From Sphingobacterium pedocola (GTDB lineage: Bacteria; Bacteroidota; Bacteroidia; Sphingobacteriales; Sphingobacteriaceae), in NCBI RefSeq assembly GCF_015209965.1, contig NZ_MU158690.1, positions 688,069 through 752,068 on the forward strand: 64,000 bases of DNA. The letters are read 5' to 3'. Each line of letters starts with the position of its first letter. Position 1 is the first letter of the stretch. The notes under the pieces were generated by a model. The model searched no databases and was not told the origin of the DNA. It was given only the letters and a program-made list of their open reading frames with translations. This document shows, one piece after another, positions 14,009 to 23,050 of the stretch. The position numbers and the translations under genes are program-made.

Positions 14009-17000
14009 AAATCTTACTATTATTTTTTATGCTGGCCATTTCGTATACTGGATTATATGCACAGCAGGCTTGTAGCATTGATGTTGTTGTGGTACGACAG
14101 GAAGATGGTCGTGCGATGCCAAATATAAACATAGAGATGGATGGCCGTTCCTTTAAGACGGATCACCTTGGCCGGGTTACATTGCATATAGACAAAGAAG
14201 CTGTTGATGTCAGGATACGGCATGTGGGGTATACTGTGCAGACCTTGACAGTGAGATGTTCGGATAGCAAGGATCTGCAGATCGCGATGGTAGAAGAAGC
14301 CGTTGAGATCGATAGTGTGTATGTTTCTACTGGATATGAGAAGATACCTAGAGAAAGGGCTACTGGATCGTTCGAATTTATCGACAATAGCTTGCTGAAT
14401 AGATCCGTAGGGACAAATATCATAGCGAGGTTAGAGAATATAACTACGGGCTTGCATTTCAATAAGCAATCCGTTAGTGCAGTAGGGGGCGGTCTTGCTA
14501 TATCTCCCCAGATTGTGCTGCACGGTATCAGCACAATCCGAGATCATGCAAATCGCAGTTCACCCCTGATCATACTGGACAATTTCCCGTACGAGGGAGA
14601 TATAAACGATATCAACCCGGCCGAAATCGACAACATCACCATCTTGAAGGATGCGGCAGCGACATCGATATGGGGTGCAAAAGCGGGCAATGGTGTGATC
14701 GTATTGACCAGTAAGTATGCCGGTATGGCGGAGGGTATCAAAGGTAGTTTCGGCTCTACCGTCAGTATCACCCAAAAGCCTGATCTGATGAGACATCAGG
14801 TGATATCGCCCGGAGATTACATCGATGTGGAGCGGTTTTTATTTGACAAAGGGTATTACAGTAACCTAGAGACCAATCGCAGCCGTCCGGCATTATCTCC
14901 CGCTGTTGAGCTTTTTATTGCGGAGCGGGATGGCACGCTATCTATAGACGAAATAAATACACAGCTGGCGGTTTTAAGATCACAGGATGTGCGAAGGGAT
15001 TTCGCGCAGTACCTCTACAGAAATGCACTCCTGCACCAGTACAATTTGAATTTGAATGGTCGTTCTGCTAAAAGCCGATTTGTGCTGTCTGCAGGCTATG
15101 ACAACTCCGCACCGACGCAGCTTGGTAGAGATTATGAAAGAGGTAATATCCGTATCGAAAATGTCTATCAGCCGACCAAAAATATAGATATTACCACGTC
15201 GATGCGATGGTCGGTGGCACAGGCGCGCTCCGCTGATGCTGTGCCTGTGTATGCGGAGATAGGCTATAGATATCCTTATATACGACTGGCCGATGATCAG
15301 GGCAATGCAATACCCATTCCAAAAGATTATCGCCTGAGTTATATCGACCAGACTGGACAGGGCTTGCTAATGGACTGGCACTATAGACCACTGGATGAGG
15401 TTGCGAACCAGCCGACGACGAACTTGCGTAAGGATCTTATCTTGAATACCGGTATTAAGTACCGATGGACATCATGGTTTAATCTCGATCTCAAGTATCA
15501 GTATGCGGACGTGGCCGATAAGGCAAATTCGCTATACGATCTGGCCAACTACCGTACACGGAATCAGATCAATCTGGGTTCTACGATTTCCAATGGGGCG
15601 GTTATCTACAATTTTCCTTATGGTTCCGTGCTGCAGGACGACCTTCTGTTCAGCAAAGGACATTATGGGCGTGCGCAGGCTAATATGAATAGATCATGGT
15701 CTGACCGACACGACATCAATGGACTGCTGGGGTTCGAATTCAATGCGAGACAGTCTGCATCCAGTGGCTACACGATAGTCGGCTATGACGAGAATACACT
15801 GGCTTTTCCTACGGGTATTGATTACCTAAAGCCTTATCCGGTCTACGATAATCTACAAGCGACGAGTGCTATCGGTCAACCGCTACGGCCGATGACCGCG
15901 CTTGAGCAGCGGTATATGTCCTATTTCGGGAATGCTTCCTACAGTTACGACTCGCGGTATGTCGTCAGCATGAGTGTACGTAAGGATGCCTCCAACCTCT
16001 TTGGGGTGGCTACCAACGACAAATGGTCTCCACTATGGTCAGTTGGCGGTAGATGGAATGCCAGCAAAGAAAGTTTTTTTTCAACAAACTGGATGTCCAC
16101 GCTTACACTGCGTGCGAGCTATGGATTTAGCGGCAATATCGACAATAGTCTGAGCGCCGTGCCTACGCTATCATTTCTGTCGCCGGCAGCGGCGTATTTG
16201 GTGCCCTGGCAGAGAGCACAGAACCTAAACGCACCGAATGCGGAGTTGCGATGGGAGAAAGTTAGAAATATAAACTTTGGTCTTGATTTTGGACTGGCCA
16301 ATAAAAAGGTAAGTGGGTCGATTGATATCTATCATAAAAGCACAAAGGATCTCTACACCTCGGTGCCGATGGATCCGACCACAGGTATCAGTGCTATGGT
16401 CATAAATGGAGCTAATGTGAACGGAAAGGGTGTCGATCTACAGATAAAAACGGTGAATATCGATAATGCCATTAAATGGAGTACGAACTGGCTCTTTTCG
16501 TATAATAATACATGGATAAAGCGAAACTTTAAGGAGTATGCTGGGCCTGCTGATCTGACAACTGCTGGACTTAATACTGTGGAGGGCCATCTGGCGTTTC
16601 CTATGTATTCCTATCGCTGGGGCGGGTTGGATCCGCAAACCGGAGAGCCGCGAGGTCTACTGAATGGGGAACCCAGCAAAGACTATCGGGCGCTCCGTAG
16701 TCAGAATGTACAGCCCGAAGACTTGGTTTTCCACGGCTCGCGCAGACCATTGTACTGGGGAGGTGTGCGAAATAATGTCAATTACAAAAACTTCTCCCTA
16801 TCAGCAAATGTCAGTTGGAAAGCTGGTTACTATTTCCGGAGAGAATCCATAGACTATTCATATGTGCTCAACAATGGTTTAGCACATAGCGACTATTATA
16901 GGAGATGGCAGAAGGCCGGAGACGAGGCATCAACCGATGTACCTGCATTTATTTATCCGGTCAATTCCTTAGCAAATACCTTTTATGCTAACTCGGAGGT

Positions 17001-17211
17001 ATTGGTCGAAAAGGGTGACCATATTTATCTGGACGACATACGGATGGATTATTCCTGCCGTATTTCCCAGTCCTTACGGATGAACTTGTATCTAATGGCA
17101 TCTAATATAGGTATGATATGGAGTGCGTCGTCATCTGGGCAGTTTCCAGACAATGCTTCGAGTATTCCGATGCCGCGTATTTTTAGTTGTGGTTTTAACC
17201 TTAATTTTTAA
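14005..17211 (+). CDS. SusC/RagA family TonB-linked outer-membrane protein (no STN domain)
   Basis: The 1068-residue precursor has a signal peptide (about 1-20, cleaved near LYAQ) and a carboxypeptidase-like regulatory domain (about 25-95). The SusC linker reads DSVYVSTGYEKIPRERATGS in place of the usual DEVVVVGYG. The plug (FINI-type ILDNFPYEGDINDINPAEI, then DAAATSIWGAKAGNGVIVLT) and a 22-strand barrel follow, ending FSCGFNLNF with the terminal Phe. This STGYxxIPxERATGSF class is typically paired with TlpA-like proteins. It would import a ligand held by the SusD partner encoded next. Confidence 0.95.
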   Translation: MKILLLFFMLAISYTGLYAQQACSIDVVVVRQEDGRAMPNINIEMDGRSFKTDHLGRVTLHIDKEAVDVRIRHVGYTVQTLTVRCSDSKDLQIAMVEEAVEIDSVYVSTGYEKIPRERATGSFEFIDNSLLNRSVGTNIIARLENITTGLHFNKQSVSAVGGGLAISPQIVLHGISTIRDHANRSSPLIILDNFPYEGDINDINPAEIDNITILKDAAATSIWGAKAGNGVIVLTSKYAGMAEGIKGSFGSTVSITQKPDLMRHQVISPGDYIDVERFLFDKGYYSNLETNRSRPALSPAVELFIAERDGTLSIDEINTQLAVLRSQDVRRDFAQYLYRNALLHQYNLNLNGRSAKSRFVLSAGYDNSAPTQLGRDYERGNIRIENVYQPTKNIDITTSMRWSVAQARSADAVPVYAEIGYRYPYIRLADDQGNAIPIPKDYRLSYIDQTGQGLLMDWHYRPLDEVANQPTTNLRKDLILNTGIKYRWTSWFNLDLKYQYADVADKANSLYDLANYRTRNQINLGSTISNGAVIYNFPYGSVLQDDLLFSKGHYGRAQANMNRSWSDRHDINGLLGFEFNARQSASSGYTIVGYDENTLAFPTGIDYLKPYPVYDNLQATSAIGQPLRPMTALEQRYMSYFGNASYSYDSRYVVSMSVRKDASNLFGVATNDKWSPLWSVGGRWNASKESFFSTNWMSTLTLRASYGFSGNIDNSLSAVPTLSFLSPAAAYLVPWQRAQNLNAPNAELRWEKVRNINFGLDFGLANKKVSGSIDIYHKSTKDLYTSVPMDPTTGISAMVINGANVNGKGVDLQIKTVNIDNAIKWSTNWLFSYNNTWIKRNFKEYAGPADLTTAGLNTVEGHLAFPMYSYRWGGLDPQTGEPRGLLNGEPSKDYRALRSQNVQPEDLVFHGSRRPLYWGGVRNNVNYKNFSLSANVSWKAGYYFRRESIDYSYVLNNGLAHSDYYRRWQKAGDEASTDVPAFIYPVNSLANTFYANSEVLVEKGDHIYLDDIRMDYSCRISQSLRMNLYLMASNIGMIWSASSSGQFPDNASSIPMPRIFSCGFNLNF

Positions 17212-17215
17212 AGTT

Positions 17216-18577
17216 ATGTTTGATATATTAAAGCGTTTTTGTTGGTTCATGTGTCTGGCAGGGTTAATACTTTCTATCACCTCCTGTGAAGAATACTTGG
17301 ATACCAAGCCTGATAAAAAGCTGGCCACGCCAGCTACAGCCAAAGATCTGCAGGCGATCCTCGATAATATTCCGAGGATCAATGAGGCGGAAACGGGCTT
17401 GTCAGAAATAGCATCCGACAACTTTTTTTTGCCTGATGCCAACTGGTCTGCCCTCATCGAAGTAGAAAATAGAGATGCCTACCTATGGAAACGCAGTCCC
17501 GTTGCTGAGTTATACTGGTCATACATGTACCGGAAGATCTACGATGTAAATCTGGTGCTGGAGCATATAGATAAGGTCACCTATCAGTCCGAAGGTCAAA
17601 AGAATAGCATCTACGCAAATGCTCTGCTGGTCAGGGGGATGGCATTTCAAAAGCTGGCGGAAGTATTCTGTGTTCCCTATCGCAGGGGAGTAGCGGCAGA
17701 GGATAGATTAGGGGTCGTTCTGAAACGGAGCGCCGATATCAATGAAGATCTCAAGAGAAGCACATTAGAGGAGACGCATAATCAGATTAAGGAGGATCTG
17801 ACCGAAGCCATTAAATATTTGCCCGATAACCCGTATGATTATCCGACTAGGGCGGCAAAAGGCGCTGGATATGCGGCTATGGCGAGATACCTGCTTAGTA
17901 TAGGGGATTATACTAGTGCGGGATATTATGCAGATTCAAGTCTAGCGCTCAAATCTACGCTATCCGATTATAATACAGTGGCGCAGATTCCTTATCCCTT
18001 TGAATTCTATAATGTTGAAATAATCTACTATTCCCGATCATATGCTTACCGGAATCTGAGTGAGGCGAATGCCCGTGTGGATCCACTTTTATACCAATCT
18101 TACGAGGATGATGATTTGCGTAAGCAATTGTTTTTCAAGGTGCAGGCCGATGGATACTACTCCTTTATTGGTGATTACAGTAAAGCTAATTTTGAGAAGT
18201 TTACGGGGTTGACAACTGCTGAAATGCTGCTCATCAGAGCAGAATGCAATGCGCGTGCCGGTAAGCTCCAAGAGGCTGAAGATGATGTAATTACGTTGCT
18301 GAGAAAACGTTATGTGAGCAATTTTGATTTTACTGGTCTAGATCTGCAACGCGATCCAGATGTTCTATTGAGACGGATAATGTTGGAGAGAAGGAAGGAA
18401 TTGGTAGGAAGGGGAGTACGCTGGTCTGATATCAGAAGAATGAGTTTTGAAGAAGATATACGTTTGGAAAGGCTGTTGTACGATACTTCTTATGTATTGG
18501 ATCAAGGTGCTATACAGGATTTTGCTTTTCTTATACCAGAAGCGGTAATTGAAAGAGGAGGGTATCAGCAAAATTAA
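17216..18577 (+). CDS. SusD/RagB family surface lipoprotein
   Basis: The ATG at 17216, five bases after the SusC stop, gives a lipoprotein signal (LAGLILSITSCEEYLDTKPD) with the lipid-bearing Cys at about residue 24; the longer upstream frame runs through SusC and is rejected. The mature protein has SusD TPR-like repeats (NALLVRGMAFQKLAEVFCVP) and the C-terminal RIMLERRKELVGRGVRWSDI typical of the family. It is about 453 residues. It should cap the SusC channel at 14005-17211. A strong terminator follows the stop. Confidence 0.93.
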   Translation: MFDILKRFCWFMCLAGLILSITSCEEYLDTKPDKKLATPATAKDLQAILDNIPRINEAETGLSEIASDNFFLPDANWSALIEVENRDAYLWKRSPVAELYWSYMYRKIYDVNLVLEHIDKVTYQSEGQKNSIYANALLVRGMAFQKLAEVFCVPYRRGVAAEDRLGVVLKRSADINEDLKRSTLEETHNQIKEDLTEAIKYLPDNPYDYPTRAAKGAGYAAMARYLLSIGDYTSAGYYADSSLALKSTLSDYNTVAQIPYPFEFYNVEIIYYSRSYAYRNLSEANARVDPLLYQSYEDDDLRKQLFFKVQADGYYSFIGDYSKANFEKFTGLTTAEMLLIRAECNARAGKLQEAEDDVITLLRKRYVSNFDFTGLDLQRDPDVLLRRIMLERRKELVGRGVRWSDIRRMSFEEDIRLERLLYDTSYVLDQGAIQDFAFLIPEAVIERGGYQQN

Positions 18578-18580
18578 GAA

Positions 18581-18620
18581 AGTCCCTGCGCAGTTTGATG
18601 CGCAGGGACTTTTGTTTTAA
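18581..18620 (+). terminator. intrinsic terminator after the susD gene
   Basis: AGTCCCTGCGCA and TGCGCAGGGACT form a perfect 12-bp stem around a six-base loop, followed by TTTTGTTTT. It begins four bases after the SusD stop codon and closes the TlpA/SusC/SusD operon. Confidence 0.9.
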
Positions 18621-18638
18621 TGCAAGCTACAGCCTAAA

Positions 18639-19040
18639 CTAAGGCTGGTGCTTGATTTCTGACCGATCGGGGCTACTTCCCTGATTACGTTCCAAGATAT
18701 CCAAAAGATTTGTTTCATCTGGGATGGAAGTATTGCTTGAGTTAGGTTCCGCTTTAACAGCACAAAGATTGGTGCCATCTTCACAAGCTGGCTCGGGATT
18801 GGTCATAGTCGGCGTGTAAGGCGCATAAAAACTAGGATCTTCGAGCTGACTAGGATCGTTGGGATTTCCGTTGAAAACATACCACTGCGGGGCAAGCGTT
18901 TTAGCTTCCACCTTAGGCTGGTTCTTTTTTTCTTTTTCCTTGTCGGTTTCGTTTGCATGAGCTGTAGCTGCTGATCCGACCATAAATAAAACTGATAATG
19001 CTAGTGAGGCAAATAGCCCCTTGCTTTTTAATGTAATCAT
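18639..19040 (-). CDS. small exported Cys-containing protein (DUF6520-like)
   Basis: The 133-residue precursor has a clean signal peptide (LFASLALSVLFMVGSAATAH, cleavage near AHA-NE). The mature part is polar and Pro/Asn-rich: a Lys/Glu stretch, then APQWYVFNGNPNDPSQLEDP, then two cysteines in EPACEDGTNLCAVKAEPN. This resembles the DUF6520-like small exported proteins of Bacteroidota that lie next to TlpA/SusCD loci; the family match is by general pattern only. It converges on the SusD gene and is transcribed from a long, structured upstream region. The function is unknown; a substrate of the neighbouring redox or membrane proteins is a reasonable guess. Confidence 0.7.
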   Translation of the reverse strand: MITLKSKGLFASLALSVLFMVGSAATAHANETDKEKEKKNQPKVEAKTLAPQWYVFNGNPNDPSQLEDPSFYAPYTPTMTNPEPACEDGTNLCAVKAEPNSSNTSIPDETNLLDILERNQGSSPDRSEIKHQP

Positions 19041-19754
19041 AATAATGATGTTTAAAGTTTATAGATTATTTTTTATTGTATCTGCATACCTCGTTTTGCC
19101 TCGGTGGTATACGTCGGAGGGATCCGGGGCGGTGATTAATCAGCTTCCTGGAAGCCAAAGAATCAAGCTGACCGTGAATAATGCGTACTTACGCGGATAC
19201 TTGATTCTATTCGCAATTCTCTGCGGAGCGCAGGGCGCAAGATAGGCGTGCGTGCATAGCAGTACCCATACCATACGTTCCTGCACGCCACAACTCGATA
19301 TGTACCGCCCGTGCAGCTTTGTCCATATGGACTGTGCAAGCCTCTCTATCTTTACGAGAAAAGCCTTGCTTTTTAATAGCACTGTCTGATAGCGGTTCAT
19401 ACTTCGTTCATTTTTCTTTACTACATTTTTTTCCTATCTAGCCCCGGACTGGGCTGCGTCCCCGACGCAGCCTGCCCCTTGGCTTTATTTGCACTATATC
19501 GCCGTACCCGCGTTCCTGTGTCTCGACATCCGTGACCAACCCAGCGTATCGGCGGATAGCAGTAGCCGGTCTCACTGCCTTTTGCTACCTTGTCGAAACT
19601 CTACCACCGGAATAGTGGCTACCATCCCGATACGCTCAACCGTATTTTTTAGCTAATTCGCTATATTGTTTATATGGATGTCTCACTTTTCAAAGTTGAG
19701 TAATAAAATCTGCCCGAGATCATGCTCCTAGAGAAAGAGATTTGGGGTGATTTT
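19041..19754 (-). other. 714-bp gene-poor leader region of the exported protein
   Basis: No convincing gene is present. On the minus strand the region holds a structured element (19543-19636), a perfect GC-rich hairpin GGCTGCGTC/GACGCAGCC (19452-19472) and a doubtful 86-codon frame (19140-19400) rich in Cys and Arg with no recognisable domain. Base composition is more GC-rich than typical spacer here, as expected for structured RNA. Confidence 0.5.
19543..19636 (-). ncRNA. structured leader RNA element B
   Basis: Read on the minus strand, AGCGTATCGG (19636-19627) pairs perfectly over 10 bp with CCGATACGCT (19552-19543). Inside it GGATGGTAGCC can pair with GGCTACTGCTATCC. The closed element is about 94 nt and is followed about 70 nt later by a GC-rich hairpin, the same order as element A (12460-12538) and the hairpin at 12646. 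It lies about 500 nt upstream of the exported protein gene, so the link is inference. Confidence 0.4.
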
Positions 19755-20354
19755 TTACAAACGGCTAAAACCTCGTTGTACAGTGCTGATAGATACATCG
19801 ATTAAATCGGCCTGTTCCTGTTGCCATAGTATAGAACAGAGTTCTGGCAAATCACGGGCAAACCGCAGGTAGCGCGCCATAGCATCCCGCTCAAATGCTA
19901 AGGGGCGCAATTTGTCCAGCAAAGCTTTCTTCTTATTGACCAGCTGTCTGGAAAATTCATCCAGTCCAAGGTGTTTGAAGCCTTCAAGTGCTAAGCTGGT
20001 ATATGGAATGGACACAATGAGACCGGAACGTAAGGCCACGATATCGCCTTCCGCCGGCGTTAGGCTATGCGTGTGTTTAGTGGTAAATAGACCGTAGGTT
20101 GGCGGGGCTATAGCCAAGAGTTGCTGTTTCTTTTTTTTGGGAGTAAGCTTCCGCCGTGCCAGGATTCCCTCCGAAACAAAATAGATTTTCTTCTGGCGAT
20201 CTCCTTCCGCATAGAGTATCTGTTCACTTTTAACAATATGCGCGGTGCAGTTTTCTTTTAGCCATCGTGCGTGTTCCTCACTTATCGGCCGATGTTTTGA
20301 CCAGTAGTTCAAAAGCAGGTTAAACGCCTTTGTTTTGCTGTAATATTTGCTCAT
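19755..20354 (-). CDS. Crp-like cyclic-nucleotide-binding-domain regulator
   Basis: The 199-residue protein has an N-terminal cNMP-type beta roll (about 30-120: SEQILYAEGDRQKKIYFVSE, then GILARRKL) and a C-terminal helical end LWQQEQADLIDVSISTVQRG that reads as a recognition helix. The basic stretch KLTPKKKKQQL interrupts the roll. It is the last gene of the minus-strand set with the HTTM protein and its partner, 65 bases downstream of it. It may regulate this locus; the ligand is unknown. Confidence 0.78.
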   Translation of the reverse strand: MSKYYSKTKAFNLLLNYWSKHRPISEEHARWLKENCTAHIVKSEQILYAEGDRQKKIYFVSEGILARRKLTPKKKKQQLLAIAPPTYGLFTTKHTHSLTPAEGDIVALRSGLIVSIPYTSLALEGFKHLGLDEFSRQLVNKKKALLDKLRPLAFERDAMARYLRFARDLPELCSILWQQEQADLIDVSISTVQRGFSRL

Positions 20355-20419
20355 AAATCGTTATTTTTTGTTTAGTGTTTGGTTTTTGCTCTATTCGCCA
20401 TCAAACTGATCGGCGATGT

Positions 20420-21247
20420 TTACATAGTCTCTACAGAGACTTTAGCCTCCTTTCCTTGTATTGAAGGTGGGAGGGAAGGAATCGTACTTGCGAGATACCT
20501 CGCCTCGCCTTCAAGGGGTGAATAATTGGAAATGATCGTATTCTTGTCGGGGAAGTACCAGCCGCATAGGTTATACCAGATCATGAGGCTCGCAAAATGG
20601 TACAATCCCATGGTTAAGGCTATGCTGACATGTAATCCGATAATGCCTGCTAAAAAAGTACGGCGGTACCAACCGGCTCGCCAGATCAAGGGATAGCACA
20701 ACTCAAGCAGGATAACAAACCAACCGCTTACTATCCAGATCTCCTTATAACTTCCCCACTTGGTCGGAATTGGAAACAGGGCGCCCGGAAAGGGTTGTTG
20801 TACGGCCCGCCAAAGTGCCTCCCCATCGTACCAGCTCGCGCCAATGGCTTTCCCTAATCCACCAAACAGATACACCACCGTGAGCTGCCAGCGTAAGAGT
20901 TTTAAGGTATGCGGATATTTTGGGGAAAGACAACAGATCAGCAGCCCAGTCTGTGCGAGGTAGTCTACGCCATAAGACCAGTTGGGATCATTGATCCACA
21001 ACCCATGATGTAGTATCAATAAGAGAAAACTGGCTAAACGGCTGTGATACAGTACTGTCATCGCTGCACAGCATAAGAGATAGGCTAGCGCGATCCATCG
21101 AAGATAATCTACCGCCATATAGATGTTCCAACCTGTATCCGATTGGTGCAACTGGAGCAAACGGTTGTCGATAATCCCATCCTGTCCATACAGTATTGGT
21201 AAATCGGACCAAAGTTGGATCATCTCCCAGCCCAGGATCAATCCCAT
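20420..21247 (-). CDS. HTTM-domain membrane protein (SdpB/gamma-carboxylase-related)
   Basis: The 275-residue protein has about six hydrophobic segments and the HTTM landmarks WSDLPILYGQDGIIDNRLLQ, LLILHHGLWINDPNWSYGVD and WQLTVVYLFGGLGKAIGASW. HTTM is the membrane domain of vitamin-K-dependent gamma-carboxylase relatives and of SdpB, which helps produce the Bacillus SDP toxin. The frame stays open upstream of the ATG to about 21310 (TPIWSRLLPQG precedes the Met and looks family-like), so the true start may be earlier or reached from the overlapping upstream gene. It shares 260 bases with the next gene in another frame. Confidence 0.8.
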   Translation of the reverse strand: MGLILGWEMIQLWSDLPILYGQDGIIDNRLLQLHQSDTGWNIYMAVDYLRWIALAYLLCCAAMTVLYHSRLASFLLLILHHGLWINDPNWSYGVDYLAQTGLLICCLSPKYPHTLKLLRWQLTVVYLFGGLGKAIGASWYDGEALWRAVQQPFPGALFPIPTKWGSYKEIWIVSGWFVILLELCYPLIWRAGWYRRTFLAGIIGLHVSIALTMGLYHFASLMIWYNLCGWYFPDKNTIISNYSPLEGEARYLASTIPSLPPSIQGKEAKVSVETM

Positions 21248-21860
21248 CCCCTGTGGTAACAGGCGGCTCCAAATGGGTGTGTAGGGTGTCGTATTGATAT
21301 CGGTATGTCTTAAGGTTAATCACTTGCTTTTTCAGTTCCATCTGCTCGGTATGCTCCCGCAGTGACGGTATATGTTGCACCATGATCCGGTGTACTACCG
21401 GGCTGCCGGGATAGCGTTTGGCCAGTTGCATCGTTAATGACCGTTGTACCGCGTAGGCAAAGGCCGTGTCCACTTCACTGTTATGCTCTTTTGCGCCTAT
21501 CCAGACCTTCTGATGGTCCATAAAGCTGCGATAGCGGATCTTCGCACTACGGCTGCGCAATAACGGATGACTGTAATAATGCAGTTCACCATTAGGGTCG
21601 GCAATATAGAAGTGGCTGCGGTACGTACTCGCTACCGAAGGACTATAAAAACTGTATCCACCATGGATACCAGCCCACTCGGCGTAGCGAGGTACAAACG
21701 ATGTAGTCCTGATAGGCTCCCATACCCTGTTGAAGCAAGGGGCTACACCCCACGCGACAGCGAATGTACTGCTCGACAAATGAGCAAGATTGTACAATAC
21801 GCTGATGAGAATGTGTAGCTCCCAACACTTCGACAACAGTCGGCGGTACCAGCTCACCAT
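20988..21860 (-). CDS. membrane-anchored partner of the HTTM protein
   Basis: The protein has one N-terminal membrane segment (about 10-45) and a soluble domain with AEWAGIHGGYSFYSPSVAST, a form of the TGxxxGYxFFAPNVSS motif seen in proteins encoded beside HTTM/SdpB genes. The family-like part ends near residue 200 (LKTYRYQYDTL). The frame does not stop there but runs another 86 codons through the HTTM gene in a different frame to 20988. That tail is probably not a natural domain: either a frameshift removed the stop, or ribosomes switch frame to make a fusion. Its start lies six bases after the small peptide gene. Confidence 0.65.
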   Translation of the reverse strand: MVSWYRRLLSKCWELHILISVLYNLAHLSSSTFAVAWGVAPCFNRVWEPIRTTSFVPRYAEWAGIHGGYSFYSPSVASTYRSHFYIADPNGELHYYSHPLLRSRSAKIRYRSFMDHQKVWIGAKEHNSEVDTAFAYAVQRSLTMQLAKRYPGSPVVHRIMVQHIPSLREHTEQMELKKQVINLKTYRYQYDTLHTHLEPPVTTGDGIDPGLGDDPTLVRFTNTVWTGWDYRQPFAPVAPIGYRLEHLYGGRLSSMDRASLSLMLCSDDSTVSQPFSQFSLIDTTSWVVDQ

Positions 21861-21866
21861 TGCGCC

Positions 21867-22094
21867 TTACTCCTGCTCCATAATTTCTTGTACGGCCGGG
21901 GCAACGGCCGTCGGCTCATCTCTGGAAAAAAGAATCTTGGTCTTGAAAACATCAGGATGCAATTGAAGTAAGGCATCGGATACTTCGACGGTCTGTGGCT
22001 GAGACTCCGTCGTTAAAAATGGAAGAGCCTGAAATAGGCAAAATGCACAGCCAATGAGGGCAGCGTAGCGTAGCGATTTGTTTTTTATGTTCAT
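21867..22094 (-). CDS. small exported or membrane-anchored peptide
   Basis: The 75-residue protein begins MNIKNKSLRYAALIGCAFCL, a signal or anchor sequence running to about residue 28. The remaining 47 residues (TVEVSDALLQLHPDVFKTKI and onward) are acidic and lack known motifs. It is the first gene of the minus-strand operon, six bases before the HTTM partner. By analogy with sdp-type operons it could be the substrate or a toxin-like peptide precursor, but that is inference. Confidence 0.6.
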   Translation of the reverse strand: MNIKNKSLRYAALIGCAFCLFQALPFLTTESQPQTVEVSDALLQLHPDVFKTKILFSRDEPTAVAPAVQEIMEQE

Positions 22095-22110
22095 GTGTTT
22101 AGTTGTTTGT

Positions 22111-22139
22111 AATACCGTAAATATGGCTTTTACAGTATT
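22111..22139. promoter_or_regulatory. 29-bp dyad in the divergent promoter region
   Basis: AATACCGTAAA (22111-22121) and TTTACAGTATT (22129-22139) are inverted repeats with one mismatch over 11 bases and a 7-base spacer. The dyad lies in the 131-bp gap between the small exported peptide gene (minus) and the LytTR regulator gene (plus). It is a natural operator candidate for the neighbouring LytTR or Crp-like regulator. Confidence 0.5.
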
Positions 22140-22225
22140 GATCGGCTATAATGTTGGTGAAAACCGACACATTTATGAGGATTTTTGTAAATTCGCGGTA
22201 CAACCTAGTAAAACAAGAAACCAGA

Positions 22226-23041
22226 ATGTCTACGTTTTCAGCAATTATTATAGAAGACCTCCCGCTTGTTCAGGAGCAGATGAGAAGGGTGATTATGGGG
22301 ACAAAACTGTTCCATGTGGAGAAGAAGTGTTATACCTCTGTCGAAACCGCAATAAAAGCATTGAAGAACCGTCCAGTAAAAGTTGACTTTGTATTTTTGG
22401 ATGTCGAACTAGACGGTATGTTGGGTACCGAGGGGGTAAGTAAGTTACGCCCTTATGTCCGCTTTATCATCCTATGCTCGGATTACCGGAAAAAATATGC
22501 TGATGAAGCGCACGATATCTACCCGGATGCTTTTTTCAAGAAGCCCTTGTTCCAAGAGGATATCCTTGAGTTGGTACGGGATTTACAAAAACGGGAAACC
22601 TGGCGGCCGAAGGATCCCATTTCGATCTTGGTAAGACGACCCCACGACAAACGAATCGAAGAAGAGAAGGATGACGACAAAGAGCATGCCGGGCATCCGG
22701 TGAGGGAATTGACCAGAGTGGCACTGGAAGATATCGTGAGGGTAAAGCGTAAAGTCAGAGAGGAGAAGCGGGAAGGAAATGAGATCGATTTTTATGGGCT
22801 GGATCCTACCGGACATTATTATTTACTGGGAAGTATGCGTACATCGCTAAAGGCTTTCTATCGAGACTACGAACGTTTGAATATCTTTTTGTTTGTAACA
22901 TCCTCGGTGATGTACCATAAGGATTATGTCAAGGATATTTCGTTAAGCGCTGTGAAACTCAAAAATGGAGTAAAAGTCGATGTGAACAGAAGTCGCCGTT
23001 CCTACATCGAAAAATTCATAGCCAGTGAAAAGTCGCCTTAA
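22226..23041 (+). CDS. LytTR-family response regulator
   Basis: Starting at the ATG at 22226 gives 271 residues beginning MSTFSAIIIEDLPLVQEQMR, the usual start of a receiver domain; the 25 codons upstream are not family-like. The phosphoacceptor Asp is in DFVFLDVELDG (residue 59) and the conserved Lys-Pro in FFKKPL (106-107). After a charged linker, the C-terminal LytTR-like DNA-binding domain includes GHYYLLGSMRTSLKAFYRDY and FLFVTSSVMYHKDYV. It is encoded nine bases before its likely kinase, and divergently from the exported peptide/HTTM operon, which it probably controls. Confidence 0.88.
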   Translation: MSTFSAIIIEDLPLVQEQMRRVIMGTKLFHVEKKCYTSVETAIKALKNRPVKVDFVFLDVELDGMLGTEGVSKLRPYVRFIILCSDYRKKYADEAHDIYPDAFFKKPLFQEDILELVRDLQKRETWRPKDPISILVRRPHDKRIEEEKDDDKEHAGHPVRELTRVALEDIVRVKRKVREEKREGNEIDFYGLDPTGHYYLLGSMRTSLKAFYRDYERLNIFLFVTSSVMYHKDYVKDISLSAVKLKNGVKVDVNRSRRSYIEKFIASEKSP

Positions 23042-23050
23042 TAATCATGT

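Noticed and set aside
19140..19400. 86-codon minus-strand gene in the leader region
   Set aside because: Composition is odd (many Cys, Arg and Pro) and it lies in DNA dominated by RNA-like inverted repeats; kept only as a doubtful frame.
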